Positions 41,114 through 49,983 are shown, counted from the stretch's first letter. The stretch is DNA of 64,000 bases from Trebonia sp963759545 (GCA_963759545.1 CAVXAB010000031.1:62001-126000), one strand, 5' to 3'. The notes: a model not told the origin generated them from the letters alone. Numbers and translations: made by a program.

Positions 41114-41473
41114 CTAGCGCTTGCGGTCCTTGCCGCCCTTGGCGAGCTCCCGCCAGTCTGATTCCGATACCTCGACGTCGTGGCGCTTCGCGGCGGCCAG
41201 GATCCGCTTCCACGCCTGGTCCCGCTCGGCGTCGCTGACGCCTTCGACCTGGTCGAACCGGGCGATCGCGTTGCGCACGTGCCGCGCGTCGGTCAGCGGC
41301 TCCTTGCGCTCCTTCGGGAAGGCGAACTCCTTGTCCGCCAGGTCATCCTTCTCCGCGGTGCTCAAGCCCTCCCCCTGACGCGGGACGTCCTTGCCGTGCG
41401 CCCGGGCACTCTGCGCGTCCCTGGCCTTGGCGATGTTGCGCCGAGCCGCTTCCTTCTGCCGGTCGGTAGCCAT
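41114..41473 (-). CDS. small basic/acidic helical protein (DUF6582-like)
   Basis: 119 residues from the ATG at 41473 with a very strong AGGAGGGAACTTC site. Highly charged and lysine/glutamate-rich, mostly helical: MATDRQKEAARRNIAKARDA, LSTAEKDDLADKEFAFPKER, LTDARHVRNAIARFDQVEGV, SDAERDQAWKRILAAAKRHD and a basic GGKDRKR tail. The middle matches the pattern of actinobacterial DUF6582 proteins, which are stress-associated or uncharacterised. The longer frame to 41536 is not supported by a ribosome site. Function unknown; single gene. Confidence 0.75.
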   Translation of the reverse strand: MATDRQKEAARRNIAKARDAQSARAHGKDVPRQGEGLSTAEKDDLADKEFAFPKERKEPLTDARHVRNAIARFDQVEGVSDAERDQAWKRILAAAKRHDVEVSESDWRELAKGGKDRKR

Positions 41474-41584
41474 GAAGTTCCCTCCTGCGCTGGTCTTGGC
41501 CAACGGCGGATGCCTACCCGGCCAGAGCAGCCCCATGCGGTAACGAGGGCCGGGCCTGTTCAGGACACGATGACCTGGGTCATG

Positions 41585-42271
41585 TTAGGGCGCGACCGGC
41601 TTGCTGGCCCGGATGGCGAGCACCTGCGGGCTAGGGGTGCCGCCTTCGGCGAAGCCGTCGAGGGTCAGGCCGGCGGTGGTGAAGGCGTGCAGCAGGGTGG
41701 GGAGCGGGAAGTGGGTGGCACCGACCTTGTCGCGCACGCCCTTGTCCGTCCACGACGCCTTCGTCCAGTGGCTGTCGAGGTAGCCGGGCCGGATGACAAC
41801 GGCCCGCGGGTCGCTCCGGTCGGCGAACCCGCCGCAGAAGCACGGGTGCACGCCGACATGGACAAGCGCCCCGCCCGGCCGCAGCACGCGCGCCGCCTCG
41901 CGCACCACGGCCAGGTACCCGGGCATGTCGGTGTGCACCATGACGGAGATGACCGCGGGCAGTGACTCGTCGCGCAACGGCAGCCGCTGAGCGTCGGCCC
42001 TGGCGATGGCGAGCCGTCCACGGGCATGACGCAGCATCCCCGCCGAGACGTCAACCCCGATCGGGGTCCAGCCAAGCTCGCGGACGGTGGCGGCGTGCAC
42101 GCCAGTCCCGCAGCCGACCTCCAGGCAGGCCCCGCTGCCCGGGCCGAGCAGGGCGCGCAGGCAGTGATCGATCTCAAGCGGATCGCTGGCCCGCGCGTCT
42201 TGGCTGCCGAGGAACTCGTGCTCATACCAGTCGGCGATCTCGTCGTACACCGCGCGCATAACGCCATTCAA
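41585..42271 (-). CDS. class I SAM-dependent methyltransferase
   Basis: 228 residues. Motif I ACLEVGCGTGVHAATVRELG (about 48-67), motif II GVDVSAGMLRHARGRLAIAR ADAQRLPL, motif III region AARVLRPGGALVHVGVHPCF. This is the methyltransferase type 11 group acting on small molecules. The start is the ATG at 42271; the ATG at 42259 is possible. The acceptor cannot be named. It is divergent from the LacI gene with a 91-base gap. Confidence 0.87.
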   Translation of the reverse strand: MNGVMRAVYDEIADWYEHEFLGSQDARASDPLEIDHCLRALLGPGSGACLEVGCGTGVHAATVRELGWTPIGVDVSAGMLRHARGRLAIARADAQRLPLRDESLPAVISVMVHTDMPGYLAVVREAARVLRPGGALVHVGVHPCFCGGFADRSDPRAVVIRPGYLDSHWTKASWTDKGVRDKVGATHFPLPTLLHAFTTAGLTLDGFAEGGTPSPQVLAIRASKPVAP

Positions 42272-42362
42272 CCGTTCCGCCCGCCGCGGTCACCAGAGAC
42301 TTCGCGGTAGGCGATCACCGCGCGCCGGTATGGTCGGGGAGGAGCCGAGCCGGAGCGTGACG

Positions 42363-43286
42363 ATGGGCGAGAAGCGGGTGACGCTGCGGGACGTGGCCGC
42401 GGCGGCTGGCGTGTCGCGCGCCACGGCGGGATTCGTGCTCAGCGACGCTCCGGGCATCGCGATCTCGGAGGCGACGCGGCGGCGGGTCAGGGAGACCGCG
42501 CGGGATCTCGGCTACGTTCCGCACTCAATCGCGCGGGCGCTGCGCGAAGGGTCATCGCGAATCATCGTTCTCACCATCGACTCCGGCTACGAGGGCAATT
42601 ACTCGCGCAGCTTCACCAGGGGGCTGGACGACGAACTGGCCGCGCACGACCACGTGCTGCTCGTCCGGCACGGTCACTCCGCCCCGGGAGCGCGGCAGCG
42701 GCTCCTTGAGGCGATCTCGCCGCGCGCCGTGATCGGGATGCCGGACTACCTCGCGCCCGGCCACGAACTCGACGACGGCGGCTGGGACGGCGGCCTCGCC
42801 GGTAACACGGCCGTACAGCTCGGGTACCTCGCCGGCCGTGGCCACGCGCACGTCGCCGTCGCGCTCCCCGATGGCCATCCGCCGCTCGGGCCGGTCCGGC
42901 TCAGGTTTGCGCGCGAGGCGGCGAGCAGGGTCGGGCTGCCCCCGCCTGAGGCGCTCACCGTGTCGCGGGAACGGGCACGTGCCGCGGCGGCGGTCCGGGC
43001 CTTCCTCGACGCCCATCCGGTAGTTACGGCGCTCGCCGCATTCGATGACGAGGTGGCGCTGCGCATCCTGGCCGCCGCCAGGGACCTCGGGCTGAGCGTC
43101 CCCGCCGACCTGGCCGTCATCGGGTTCGACGACACCGACTACGGCGCCCTGTTCACGCCCACGCTTACCACCGTGCACATCGACGCCGAAGATCACGGGC
43201 GCCGGACAGCCCGCATCATCCTGGGACTCGACGGCGCGGGGTTCGTCGCCGCACCCGCGCAAGTCATCGTCCGCGAGTCCGCCTGA
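42363..43286 (+). CDS. LacI-family regulator
   Basis: 307 residues from the ATG at 42363 (GGAGCGTGACG before it). HTH: VTLRDVAAAAGVSRATAGFV LSDAPGIAIS. Hinge: RVRETARDLGYVPHSIARAL. The sugar-binding-type effector domain follows, with VVTALAAFDDEVALRILAAA, RDLGLSVPADLAVIGFDDTD and PTLTTVHIDAEDHGRRTARI. It is slightly shorter than the common 330-345 residues. It probably responds to a sugar or polyol; no transporter or sugar gene is adjacent, so the target is unclear, possibly itself or the divergent methyltransferase. Confidence 0.88.
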   Translation: MGEKRVTLRDVAAAAGVSRATAGFVLSDAPGIAISEATRRRVRETARDLGYVPHSIARALREGSSRIIVLTIDSGYEGNYSRSFTRGLDDELAAHDHVLLVRHGHSAPGARQRLLEAISPRAVIGMPDYLAPGHELDDGGWDGGLAGNTAVQLGYLAGRGHAHVAVALPDGHPPLGPVRLRFAREAASRVGLPPPEALTVSRERARAAAAVRAFLDAHPVVTALAAFDDEVALRILAAARDLGLSVPADLAVIGFDDTDYGALFTPTLTTVHIDAEDHGRRTARIILGLDGAGFVAAPAQVIVRESA

Positions 43287-43332
43287 TCCTGTCCCGAGGC
43301 GCCCGCGGCTTCCGCAACGGGCGGCTGGCGGA

Positions 43333-43928
43333 CTAGCCGCCCGCGCCGCCCAGGCCGCCGGGACCGCCGGGGCCGGGAAGCCGGGACCGCCGGGACCGCC
43401 AGGGGCAGGCGGGATGACAACCTCGTGGGCGCTGTGCGCGGCGAACGTGAATACCAGCACCCCGAGCAGAACGATCAGCGCGAGCGCGCCCCAGCCGACG
43501 ATCAGCCCGGTCAGCGCCATGCCTGCGCCGCGCTCCCCGGTCCTGCGCACCGCCCGCCGTGCCGCGTGGCCGAGTATGATCGCCGGGATCGCGGTCAGCC
43601 CTGAGGTGAGGAAAACGGCGATGCCGCAGGCAAGCGCCGCCACGGCCAGCGAGCTGACGCCGGGCTGCGCCGGCGGGTACAGCGCGACTGGGTACCGCGC
43701 CTGGCCGCCCAGCGGCCCGGCCGGCAGGTCCGCGACGAGCGATCCGAGTTCGCCGTAGGTGCGAGCGGCGTAGACGCGGGCCACCCGGTCGTCGTGCTCT
43801 GCCTTGGTGAGCCTGCCCTCGGCGAAGCCGGCCTTCAGCACGTCGACGGCACGCTCCCGGTCCGCGTCCGCGGCCAGCGCCTGTGGCGGTCCGGCGAACC
43901 TCGGGTATGACATCGGGTCGACTGTCAT
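43333..43928 (-). CDS. DUF1707/DUF4190 membrane protein (probable single-base frameshift near the end)
   Basis: Starts at the ATG 43928 after AGGAGGTTCG. The N-terminal DUF1707 segment is ALAADADRERAVDVLKAGFA, EGRLTKAEHDDRVARVYAAR TYGEL. The DUF4190 part has two hydrophobic helices (SSLAVAALACGIAVFLTSGL; AGMALTGLIVGWGALALIVL), between which lies AIPAIILGHAARRAVRRTG. The end is a Gly/Pro tail. As written, the frame runs on antisense through the LacI gene. One added C in the CCC run near 43376-43378 gives a PGGPGGLGGAGG ending and the TAG at 43333. Likely a small membrane protein of unknown role, common in actinobacteria. Confidence 0.75.
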
Positions 43929-44248
43929 CGAACCTCCTGGCCGTCGTCCTCTGCCCAGAATGACAGGTCGCAGGTGTCAGCAAGGTGACATTGCCGCCGC
44001 GCGGCGCCAGCCGCGTGGGCGTATTCGCCGCGTGCGACCCACAATCTCCCGCTATCTCCCCGTGTGCCGTTGAGCCGGCACCGGCCGGCCTAATGGCACA
44101 CGGGGACGCCGGCGTCCCGGCCCGTTCCGGCTCAGCGGGACGCCGCCACAGTCAGCCGCATCCGTTCGGGATAATCAACGGCATTAGCCCGAACGAAGGC
44201 GCGGTTCCCACGGCAACCTCGGCCGGCTGCCCCGGGTGGCGAGCGGGC
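43929..44248. other. intergenic spacer with inverted repeat
   Basis: 320 bases with no supported gene. Contains CGTTCGGG (44163-44170) and CCCGAACG (44188-44195), an 8-bp inverted repeat with a 17-base spacer. It lies 53 bases past the 6-phosphogluconate dehydrogenase stop and may be its terminator. Its GCATTAGCCCGAACGAAGG part resembles repeat family B. Confidence 0.5.
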
Positions 44249-45685
44249 TTACCTGCCGACTTCCGCGCGGCCCGCCGCCCACAACGTGTGGAAACTGCCC
44301 TCGGCGTCCGTGCGACGGTACGTGTGCGCGCCGAAGAAGTCGCGCAGGCCCTGGACGAGCGCGGCGGGCAGGCGCTCCGCGCGGAGCGCGTCGTAGTACG
44401 CGAGCGCGGCCGAGAACCCGGGCACCGGGATGCCGTTGTTCACCGCGGCCGCGATCACTTCGCGCCAGCCGTCCTGCGCCTCGGTGACCTCCTTGCCGAA
44501 GTCCGGGTCGGCAAGCAGCGTCGGGAGCTGAGGGTTAGCCGCGTAGGCGGCGCGGATCCGGTCGAGGAATGCGGCCCTGATGATGCAGCCGCCGCGCCAG
44601 ATGACCGCCATCTTCCCGAGGTCGATGTCCCAGTCGTACTCGTCGCTGCCCGCGGCGATCATGTTCCAGCCCTGGGCGTAGGACACGATCTTGGACGCGT
44701 ACAGCGCCTGCTCGACCTTGTCGGCGAATGAGTCGGGGTCTGAGACTGCCTCGCGGCCAGGTCCGGCGAGTCCGCGGGCGGCGGCGCGCAGGTCGGTGTG
44801 GCCGGACAGCGACCGGGCGAAGGTCGCCTCCGCGATCCCGTCGACTGGCACGCCCAGGTCAAGGGCGACCTGGACGGTCCACCGGCCGGTGCCCTTCTGC
44901 TCGGCCTGGTCGAGGACGATGTCGACGAAGGGGCGGCCCGTCTGCGCGTCGGTGTGCGCCAGCACCTCGGCGGTGATCTCGATGAGGTAGGAGTCGAGGC
45001 GGCCGCGGTTCCAGGTACGGAAGATCTCCGCGATCTGGGCCGGCTGGTACCCGCCGGCGTACCGGAGCAGGTCGTAGGCCTCGGCGATGAGCTGCATGTC
45101 GGCGTACTCAATGCCGTTGTGCACCATCTTCACGAAATGCCCGGCACCGTCCGGGCCCACGTGCGTCGTGCAGGGCACGCCGTCGACCTTCGCCGCGATC
45201 GCCTCAAGCATGGGGCCGAGGGCTTGCCACGATTCGGTCGAGCCGCCAGGCATGATCGACGGGCCGTTGAGCGCGCCCTCCTCACCGCCGGACACGCCCA
45301 TGCCGACGAAGTGGATGCCCAGGTCACGCAGGGCGGCCTCACGGCGGCGGGTGTCGATGAAGTGCGCGTTGCCGCCGTCGATGATCATGTCGCCTGACTC
45401 AAGCAGCGGTGCGAACTCCTCGATTACCGCGTCGGTCGCCGCGCCGGCGTTCACCATGATCACCAGGCGGCGCGGGCGCTCCAGGCTGGCGACGAACTCT
45501 TCCGCCGTGTGGGCGGGGACGAAGGTGCCCTCGTGACCGAACTCCGCCATGATGGCGTCGGTCCTGGCGGTGGTCCGGTTGTGCAGGGCCGTCGCGTAGC
45601 CGTGCCTGGCAAAGTTGCGGGCAAGATTTCGGCCCATCACGCCAAGTCCCGTAACGCCGATCTGCGCAGTCGCTTGGGCGGTCAT
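44249..45685 (-). CDS. gnd: 6-phosphogluconate dehydrogenase, decarboxylating
   Basis: 478 residues, full length of the dimeric NADP-type enzyme. It makes ribulose 5-phosphate, CO2 and NADPH in the oxidative pentose phosphate pathway. Rossmann motif IGVTGLGVMGRNLARNFARH at the start with HNRTTART (NADP-specific Arg), MIIDGGNAHFIDT, VGMGVSGGEEGALNGPSIMP GGS, and the catalytic Lys-x-x-H-N in GHFVKMVHNGIEYADMQLI. The C-terminal half (TGRPFVDIVLDQAEQKGTGR WT; GGCIIRAAFLDRI; FSAALAYYDAL) is complete. Single gene. Confidence 0.95.
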   Translation of the reverse strand: MTAQATAQIGVTGLGVMGRNLARNFARHGYATALHNRTTARTDAIMAEFGHEGTFVPAHTAEEFVASLERPRRLVIMVNAGAATDAVIEEFAPLLESGDMIIDGGNAHFIDTRRREAALRDLGIHFVGMGVSGGEEGALNGPSIMPGGSTESWQALGPMLEAIAAKVDGVPCTTHVGPDGAGHFVKMVHNGIEYADMQLIAEAYDLLRYAGGYQPAQIAEIFRTWNRGRLDSYLIEITAEVLAHTDAQTGRPFVDIVLDQAEQKGTGRWTVQVALDLGVPVDGIAEATFARSLSGHTDLRAAARGLAGPGREAVSDPDSFADKVEQALYASKIVSYAQGWNMIAAGSDEYDWDIDLGKMAVIWRGGCIIRAAFLDRIRAAYAANPQLPTLLADPDFGKEVTEAQDGWREVIAAAVNNGIPVPGFSAALAYYDALRAERLPAALVQGLRDFFGAHTYRRTDAEGSFHTLWAAGRAEVGR

Positions 45686-45924
45686 GTCGTTCTCGTCTCC
45701 TCAAGTGTTCCCGGTTCCTGGCTACGGCTAGGTTACTTCCGCGGCCGCTAGGGGCCGTGGCCGGTACGCCGGCCTGGCTCGCCAACCGTAAGATCTCGCC
45801 GGCCTCCACGAGCCTTCTCCTGGCCCGCACCGAACGGTGGTGAGCTGCGGTGTTGCGCGGATCGAAATGCGTCATGCGAAACAGGCAATGGACCGGGGAG
45901 TGGCCCGGCTCATACGGTGAGGCC

Positions 45925-46854
45925 ATGGCATCCACGAGTGTTGTCGAGACAGCCAGGCGGTCACTCGGGCCGGTCGGCGCGTACCTGCCGATCCCCTTCA
46001 CCGGCGCGCCGCCGATCGACCTGCAGCGCGAGGCCGCCCGACGGCTGGAGCACGCCGGCTACCCGGCCGCCTGGACCAACGAGACCGTCGGCGGCAAGGA
46101 TCCCATGGTGCAACTGGCCCTGCTGCTTGCCGCCACCGAGCGGCTGACGTTCGGCACCGGCATCGCCAACATCTGGGCCAGGGCGCCGCAGACCGCGCAC
46201 GCCGCCGCCGCCCTGCTGTCCCAGGCCTATCCGGGGCGGCTCGTCCTCGGACTCGGGACCGGCTACCCGCAACAGGCGGCGGCCGTCGGCCGGGAGTTCG
46301 GCAGCCCGCTGGCCTCCATGCGCGACTACCTGGAGCGGATGGCCGCGCCGACCATGACCCCCGCGCCAGCCGCGCCCTATCCCAGGATCGTCGCCGCGAA
46401 CGGCCAGAAGATGATGGCGCTGGCCGGCGAACTCGCCGACGGCGCACTGCCCGCCGGACTGCCGCCGCAGTTCACCGCGCGGGCAAGGGCGGCGCTCGGC
46501 CCAGGCAAGCTATTGGTCGTGGCGCTGCCTACGATCATCGACACCGACGACGCGCAAGCGGCGCGGGCACAGGCCAGGCAAGCGGCCGCGGCCTCGCTCG
46601 GCCGGCCGTGGTACGCCGCGGCCATCGCCGGGCTCGGCTACTCCGAGCAGCAGATCGCCTCGGTGGCCGACGATCTCGTCGGCGCGCTCGTCGCCCACGG
46701 GGACGCAGACTCGATCGCGGCCGCGGTAGCCGCGCACCTGGCAGCCGGCGCGGACCACGTCATACTCATGCCCTCCGGCGCCGTCGACCGCGACTTGATG
46801 ACCGGTATCGAGCTACTGGAGCGGCTCGCGCCCGCCGTCCGCCAGGTCCGCTAA
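45925..46854 (+). CDS. LLM-class F420-dependent oxidoreductase
   Basis: 309 residues from the ATG at 45925 (GTGAGG before it); an upstream frame to 45850 is not supported. Luciferase-like TIM barrel: VGAYLPIPFTGAPPIDLQRE, RRLEHAGYPAAWTNETVGGK, LTFGTGIANIWARAPQTAHA, LVLGLGTGYPQQAAAVGREF, then IVAANGQKMMALAGELADGA. This is the TIGR03620-like group of actinobacterial F420 enzymes. Substrate unknown. Single gene. Confidence 0.87.
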   Translation: MASTSVVETARRSLGPVGAYLPIPFTGAPPIDLQREAARRLEHAGYPAAWTNETVGGKDPMVQLALLLAATERLTFGTGIANIWARAPQTAHAAAALLSQAYPGRLVLGLGTGYPQQAAAVGREFGSPLASMRDYLERMAAPTMTPAPAAPYPRIVAANGQKMMALAGELADGALPAGLPPQFTARARAALGPGKLLVVALPTIIDTDDAQAARAQARQAAAASLGRPWYAAAIAGLGYSEQQIASVADDLVGALVAHGDADSIAAAVAAHLAAGADHVILMPSGAVDRDLMTGIELLERLAPAVRQVR

Positions 46855-47089
46855 CGCCGCGCCGGGGCGAGCGCCGTCGCCCGCCAGGTCGCACCGTCAG
46901 CCGGCTCGCATGGTTGCGCCGCGAGCCGGGCGGACTCATGCCGCGAACTCGCTCCACCTTGTCGGCCGCGCGGGCCACAGGGCCTGAACCGGGATACGCA
47001 TGGGTGCCACGAGGCCAGAGCGGGCATGCGCGTGGTGCCACGAGGCCAGAACGAATCGCGTCCGGGTGCCGCAAGGACGCTAGACGCGG
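46855..47089. other. spacer with a 31-bp period direct repeat
   Basis: No gene recognised. GTGCCACGAGGCCAGA occurs at 47004 and 47035 (period 31). A TAG stop lies directly before the TetR fragment that follows. Confidence 0.5.
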
Positions 47090-47305
47090 TTCATCAGGTC
47101 CATCGGCGCCGTGCTCTCCGGGTACGGCGTCGCGCCCGAGCAGACGGACCACGCCATCCGCGCGCTCCGCTGCGTCGTCCACGGGTTCGCGCTGTTGCAG
47201 TCGGCCAACGCGTTCCAGTGGGGCAATGACCCGGACGAGAGCTTCGCCTGGATGATCCGGTTCGTCGACGCTGGCCTGCGCGCGATGGGCGGGCAGCTGG
47301 CATGA
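47087..47305 (+). pseudogene. C-terminal fragment of a TetR-family regulator
   Basis: From just after an in-frame TAG to the TGA at 47305 the frame reads RFIRSIGAVLSGYGVAPEQT, DHAIRALRCVVHGFALLQSA, NAFQWGNDPDESFAWMIRFV DAGLRAMGG. This is the C-terminal ligand domain of a common actinobacterial TetR subgroup (WHG-type). The DNA-binding N-terminus (about 130 residues) is absent and no matching sequence is found upstream. A GTG at 47111 might start a 64-residue product, but it would lack DNA binding. The stop overlaps the start of the DoxX-like gene, which the intact regulator would have preceded in one operon. Confidence 0.7.
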
Positions 47306-47655
47306 TCATCGCGATCTGGATCGTGTCCCTGCTGCTGATCGCCGAGTTCATCATGGCGCCGATCAACCTGTGGACCGGCCGCACGATGCCGCTGTTCAGC
47401 AAGTTCACCGGCTTCTCACCCGGCACTGCCAGGCGCGTCTTCGCCCCAGTGAAGCTCACCGCCGCCGTCCTCATCGCCGTCGGCCTGGCGCTCCGGCCGG
47501 CGGGCATCGCCGGCGCGGCGATCACTACTGCCGTCTGCGCCCTGTACCTCGTCCGCCTCGCCGCCCCGGGCAGGCGCGATGCCTCAGGCATCGTGGCCTT
47601 CCTCCTCTTCGGCGCGCTGGCGGTCGCGCTGCTAGCCCTGCAGCTGATCCGGTGA
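47302..47655 (+). CDS. DoxX-like four-helix membrane protein
   Basis: 117 residues with about four hydrophobic helices: IIAIWIVSLLLIAEFIMAPI, VKLTAAVLIAVGLALRPAGI, AGAAITTAVCALYLVRLAAP, IVAFLLFGALAVALLALQLI. The loop after helix 1 (WTGRTMPLFSKFTGFSP) is basic and polar. Size and helix layout match the DoxX/DoxX-like group of small membrane proteins linked to redox stress or transporters. Starts at an ATG overlapping the TetR-fragment stop. Confidence 0.72.
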   Translation: MIIAIWIVSLLLIAEFIMAPINLWTGRTMPLFSKFTGFSPGTARRVFAPVKLTAAVLIAVGLALRPAGIAGAAITTAVCALYLVRLAAPGRRDASGIVAFLLFGALAVALLALQLIR

Positions 47656-47748
47656 CCCGCCCGTCGCTTCCGCCTTCGCGCTTGGCAGCCTGCGCACCGC
47701 CCTCACGCTCACCACACACCACTAAGCCAACAAGTGTCCACGACCCTC

Positions 47749-49116
47749 TCAGCTGGGCGTCGACCGCGGACCGGCGGTGGCGAGGCTGCGGCCGAGGACA
47801 TGCCGAAGCGCGCCCTCCAGGTCTGGGTACCGGAACACGTGCCCGGCGCTGGCCAGCGCCGCCGGGCGGACCCGCTGGCTGGCCGCCGCAATTTCCCTGG
47901 CGCCTTCGGCGCCGAGCAGCAACCGCGGGCCGGCCGGCGGGACGGGGATCAGCGAGGGCCTGCGGAGCACCCGGCCGAGGGTGCTCGCGTACTCGGCGTT
48001 GCGCACCGCGGCGGGCGCGACCGCGTTGACCGGACCGGCGAGCGCGGGGTCGGTGACCGCGCGCAGGTAGATGTCGAGCAGGTCGTCGATCTCGATCCAG
48101 GGCTGCCACCCGGTACCGTTGCCGAGCGGGCCGCCGAGGCCGGCCTCGAACAGCGGGTACAGCAGGCGCAGCATCCCGCCGCGCGGGGTCTGCACGATGC
48201 CGGTGCGGACCTGGACCGTCCTGACTCCCGCCGCCGTGGCCGGGCCGGCGGCGTCCTCCCAGGCGGCGGCGACGTCGGCGAGGAACCCGTCGCCGCGCTC
48301 GCTGTCCTCGGTCAGGATCTCGTCACCACGGTCGGCGCCGTAAAAGCCAACAGCGGCCGCGGAGACGAAAGCACGCGGCCCGCCGGGAAGCCCGGCGGCC
48401 AGCGTGGCCAGCGCCCGCGTCGGCCCGGTCCTGCTCGCCAGCATCTCCCGCTTGCTCGCCTCGGTAAACCGTCGGCCAATTGAGGCGCCGGCGAGATGGA
48501 CCACCGCGTCCACGCCTGCCAGCAGCTCAGGATCAGGGGCTTCCGGCGTCCATTCCCGCTCGTCCGGATGCCGGGGCGCCCTGCGGACCAGCTTGATCGC
48601 GCGGTGCCCGCCGGTGGTCAGCAGAGCTACCAGGGCAGAGCCGATCAGCCCGCTCGCCCCGGTGAGCGCGACTGTCAGCGGCTGCGGGCAGACATTCCGT
48701 GCGCGCGCGTGCGCGGCCAGGTCCGCAGCGAGTTGCCGGTGCCGGTACTCGAACATCGGCCGCAAGACCCTGGACGGGACAGGCGTGGAGACGACATCGA
48801 CCACGGCAGTTCCGCCGGCGTCGGCGGGTGTGAAGCTGTGGGTGTGCCGCCAGCGAAGCGCCTTCCCGAGCGGCGGCAGCAGGACGTCGGCGAACTGCCG
48901 CGGCGGGTCGTAGCTGGCTGGATCGTGGCCGGCCACCCAGCGCAGCCCGCCGGGCAGCACGAGGACCGCCTGCCCGTCGCGGACCGAAGGTGCCTCCCAC
49001 GCCACGCGTACCGGCTGCCATGGCGGCATTAGGCGCGTGATGGCCCCCACCCGGGAATGCCAGGCGAACACCTCATCGGGCTCAGCGCGCACCACACTTG
49101 AGTACGTCAGTCCCAT
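47749..49116 (-). CDS. SRPBCC plus TIGR01777 NAD-dependent epimerase
   Basis: 455 residues in two domains. Residues 1-140 are an SRPBCC/START-like pocket (LTYSSVVRAEPDEVFAWHSR; RLMPPWQPVRVA; FADVLLPPLGKALRWRHTHS FTPA). Residues 147-450 are an extended SDR of the TIGR01777 family (YfcH-like): VALTGASGLIGSALVALLTT, VDAVVHLAGASIGRRF, AFVSAAAVGFYGADRGDEIL, VRTGIVQTPRGGML. This fusion is standard in actinobacteria, but the reaction is not established. It is divergent from the CarH-like gene, a frequent pairing, so it may belong to the light- and B12-controlled regulon. Confidence 0.88.
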   Translation of the reverse strand: MGLTYSSVVRAEPDEVFAWHSRVGAITRLMPPWQPVRVAWEAPSVRDGQAVLVLPGGLRWVAGHDPASYDPPRQFADVLLPPLGKALRWRHTHSFTPADAGGTAVVDVVSTPVPSRVLRPMFEYRHRQLAADLAAHARARNVCPQPLTVALTGASGLIGSALVALLTTGGHRAIKLVRRAPRHPDEREWTPEAPDPELLAGVDAVVHLAGASIGRRFTEASKREMLASRTGPTRALATLAAGLPGGPRAFVSAAAVGFYGADRGDEILTEDSERGDGFLADVAAAWEDAAGPATAAGVRTVQVRTGIVQTPRGGMLRLLYPLFEAGLGGPLGNGTGWQPWIEIDDLLDIYLRAVTDPALAGPVNAVAPAAVRNAEYASTLGRVLRRPSLIPVPPAGPRLLLGAEGAREIAAASQRVRPAALASAGHVFRYPDLEGALRHVLGRSLATAGPRSTPS

Positions 49117-49194
49117 GCTCGTGTCGCCCCCTTCGGTCCGCGACCTGTAATCAATACTAAACTACACTAAAAGAAAGAGGTTGGAGCGCCCCCC
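49117..49194. promoter_or_regulatory. divergent promoter of the epimerase and CarH-like genes
   Basis: 78 bases, clearly AT-rich in the middle (GTAATCAATACTAAACTACA). It holds the direct-repeat motif ACTAAAC / ACACTAAAA at 49158-49173, a possible CarH-like operator by position. Inference only. Confidence 0.45.
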
Positions 49195-49983
49195 ATGCAG
49201 CTACGTGACGCGGCCGAGACGCTCGGCGTGCACTACCAGACCGCGTACGGCTGGGTGCGGCAGGGCACGCTCCGCGCGCGGAAGACGCCGCGCGGTTATG
49301 AGGTGAGCGAAAGCGACGTGCGCGACCTGCTGGCCAGGCGGGCAGCCGGTGCCGAGCCCGCCAGGGAAGTCCAGGTCAGGGACTGGGCCGCGCAGGCCAC
49401 CCGGTTGTACGCGGCGCTGGCGGCCGGCGACGAGGCCCAGGCGCGGCACGATTTCGCGCGCCTCGCCGCGGGAGTGCCGCTGTTCGAACTGTGCGACCAG
49501 GTCATCGCTCCCGCACTGCGCCGGGTCGGCACGGACTGGGCCGCCGGCGAACTGTCTATCGCCGCCGAGCACCGCGCGACCGCCATCTGCGAGCGGCTCG
49601 TCGCCGCCCGCGTCCGCCAGCCGCAGGGCCGCCCGCGTGGCGTCGCCGTGACGACGACGCCACCAGGCGAGCGGCACGCACTGCCCGCCATGATGGCGGC
49701 GGCCTGCCTGCGCGAGGATCACTGGCAGGTCCATGACCTGGCCGCGGACCTGCCGGTCGCCGAGGTCATCAGCCTCGCCGCCGACACCGCGGCCGACCTG
49801 ATCGTCCTGTCGTCGGCCACCGTCAGCGCGGCCAGGCTCGCCGTCAGGGAAGCCAGGGAGATCCGGGAGGCGCTGCCGGACGCGCGCGTCCTGGCCGGCC
49901 GCCAGGGAGATACCCTCAGCCGGCTGCGTGAGCTGGCCAGAACCCCCGAGACCGCCGGCGGCCAGGCGCGGAAAGGTGGCTAG
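49195..49983 (+). CDS. CarH/LitR-type adenosylcobalamin-binding light regulator
   Basis: 262 residues. HTH of the MerR/excisionase type at 1-50 (MQLRDAAETLGVHYQTAYGW, VRQGTLRARKTPRGYEVSES). A B12-binding helical cap at about 70-140 contains the light-sensing W-x9-EH motif (W118, E128-H129 in DWAAGELSIAAEH). The Rossmann-like cobalamin domain begins VAVTTTPPGERHALPAMMAA, where GERH holds the lower-ligand His. In CarH, the AdoCbl tetramer represses in the dark and light breaks it up. All sensing residues needed are present, so this is probably a working photoreceptor. Divergent from the TIGR01777 gene; its stop overlaps that of the LuxR fragment. Confidence 0.82.
   Translation: MQLRDAAETLGVHYQTAYGWVRQGTLRARKTPRGYEVSESDVRDLLARRAAGAEPAREVQVRDWAAQATRLYAALAAGDEAQARHDFARLAAGVPLFELCDQVIAPALRRVGTDWAAGELSIAAEHRATAICERLVAARVRQPQGRPRGVAVTTTPPGERHALPAMMAAACLREDHWQVHDLAADLPVAEVISLAADTAADLIVLSSATVSAARLAVREAREIREALPDARVLAGRQGDTLSRLRELARTPETAGGQARKGG

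Noticed and set aside
42552..43928. 458-codon minus-strand protein overlapping the LacI gene
   Set aside because: Only the first about 190 residues match DUF1707/DUF4190. The remainder is antisense of LacI and follows a probable single-base deletion.
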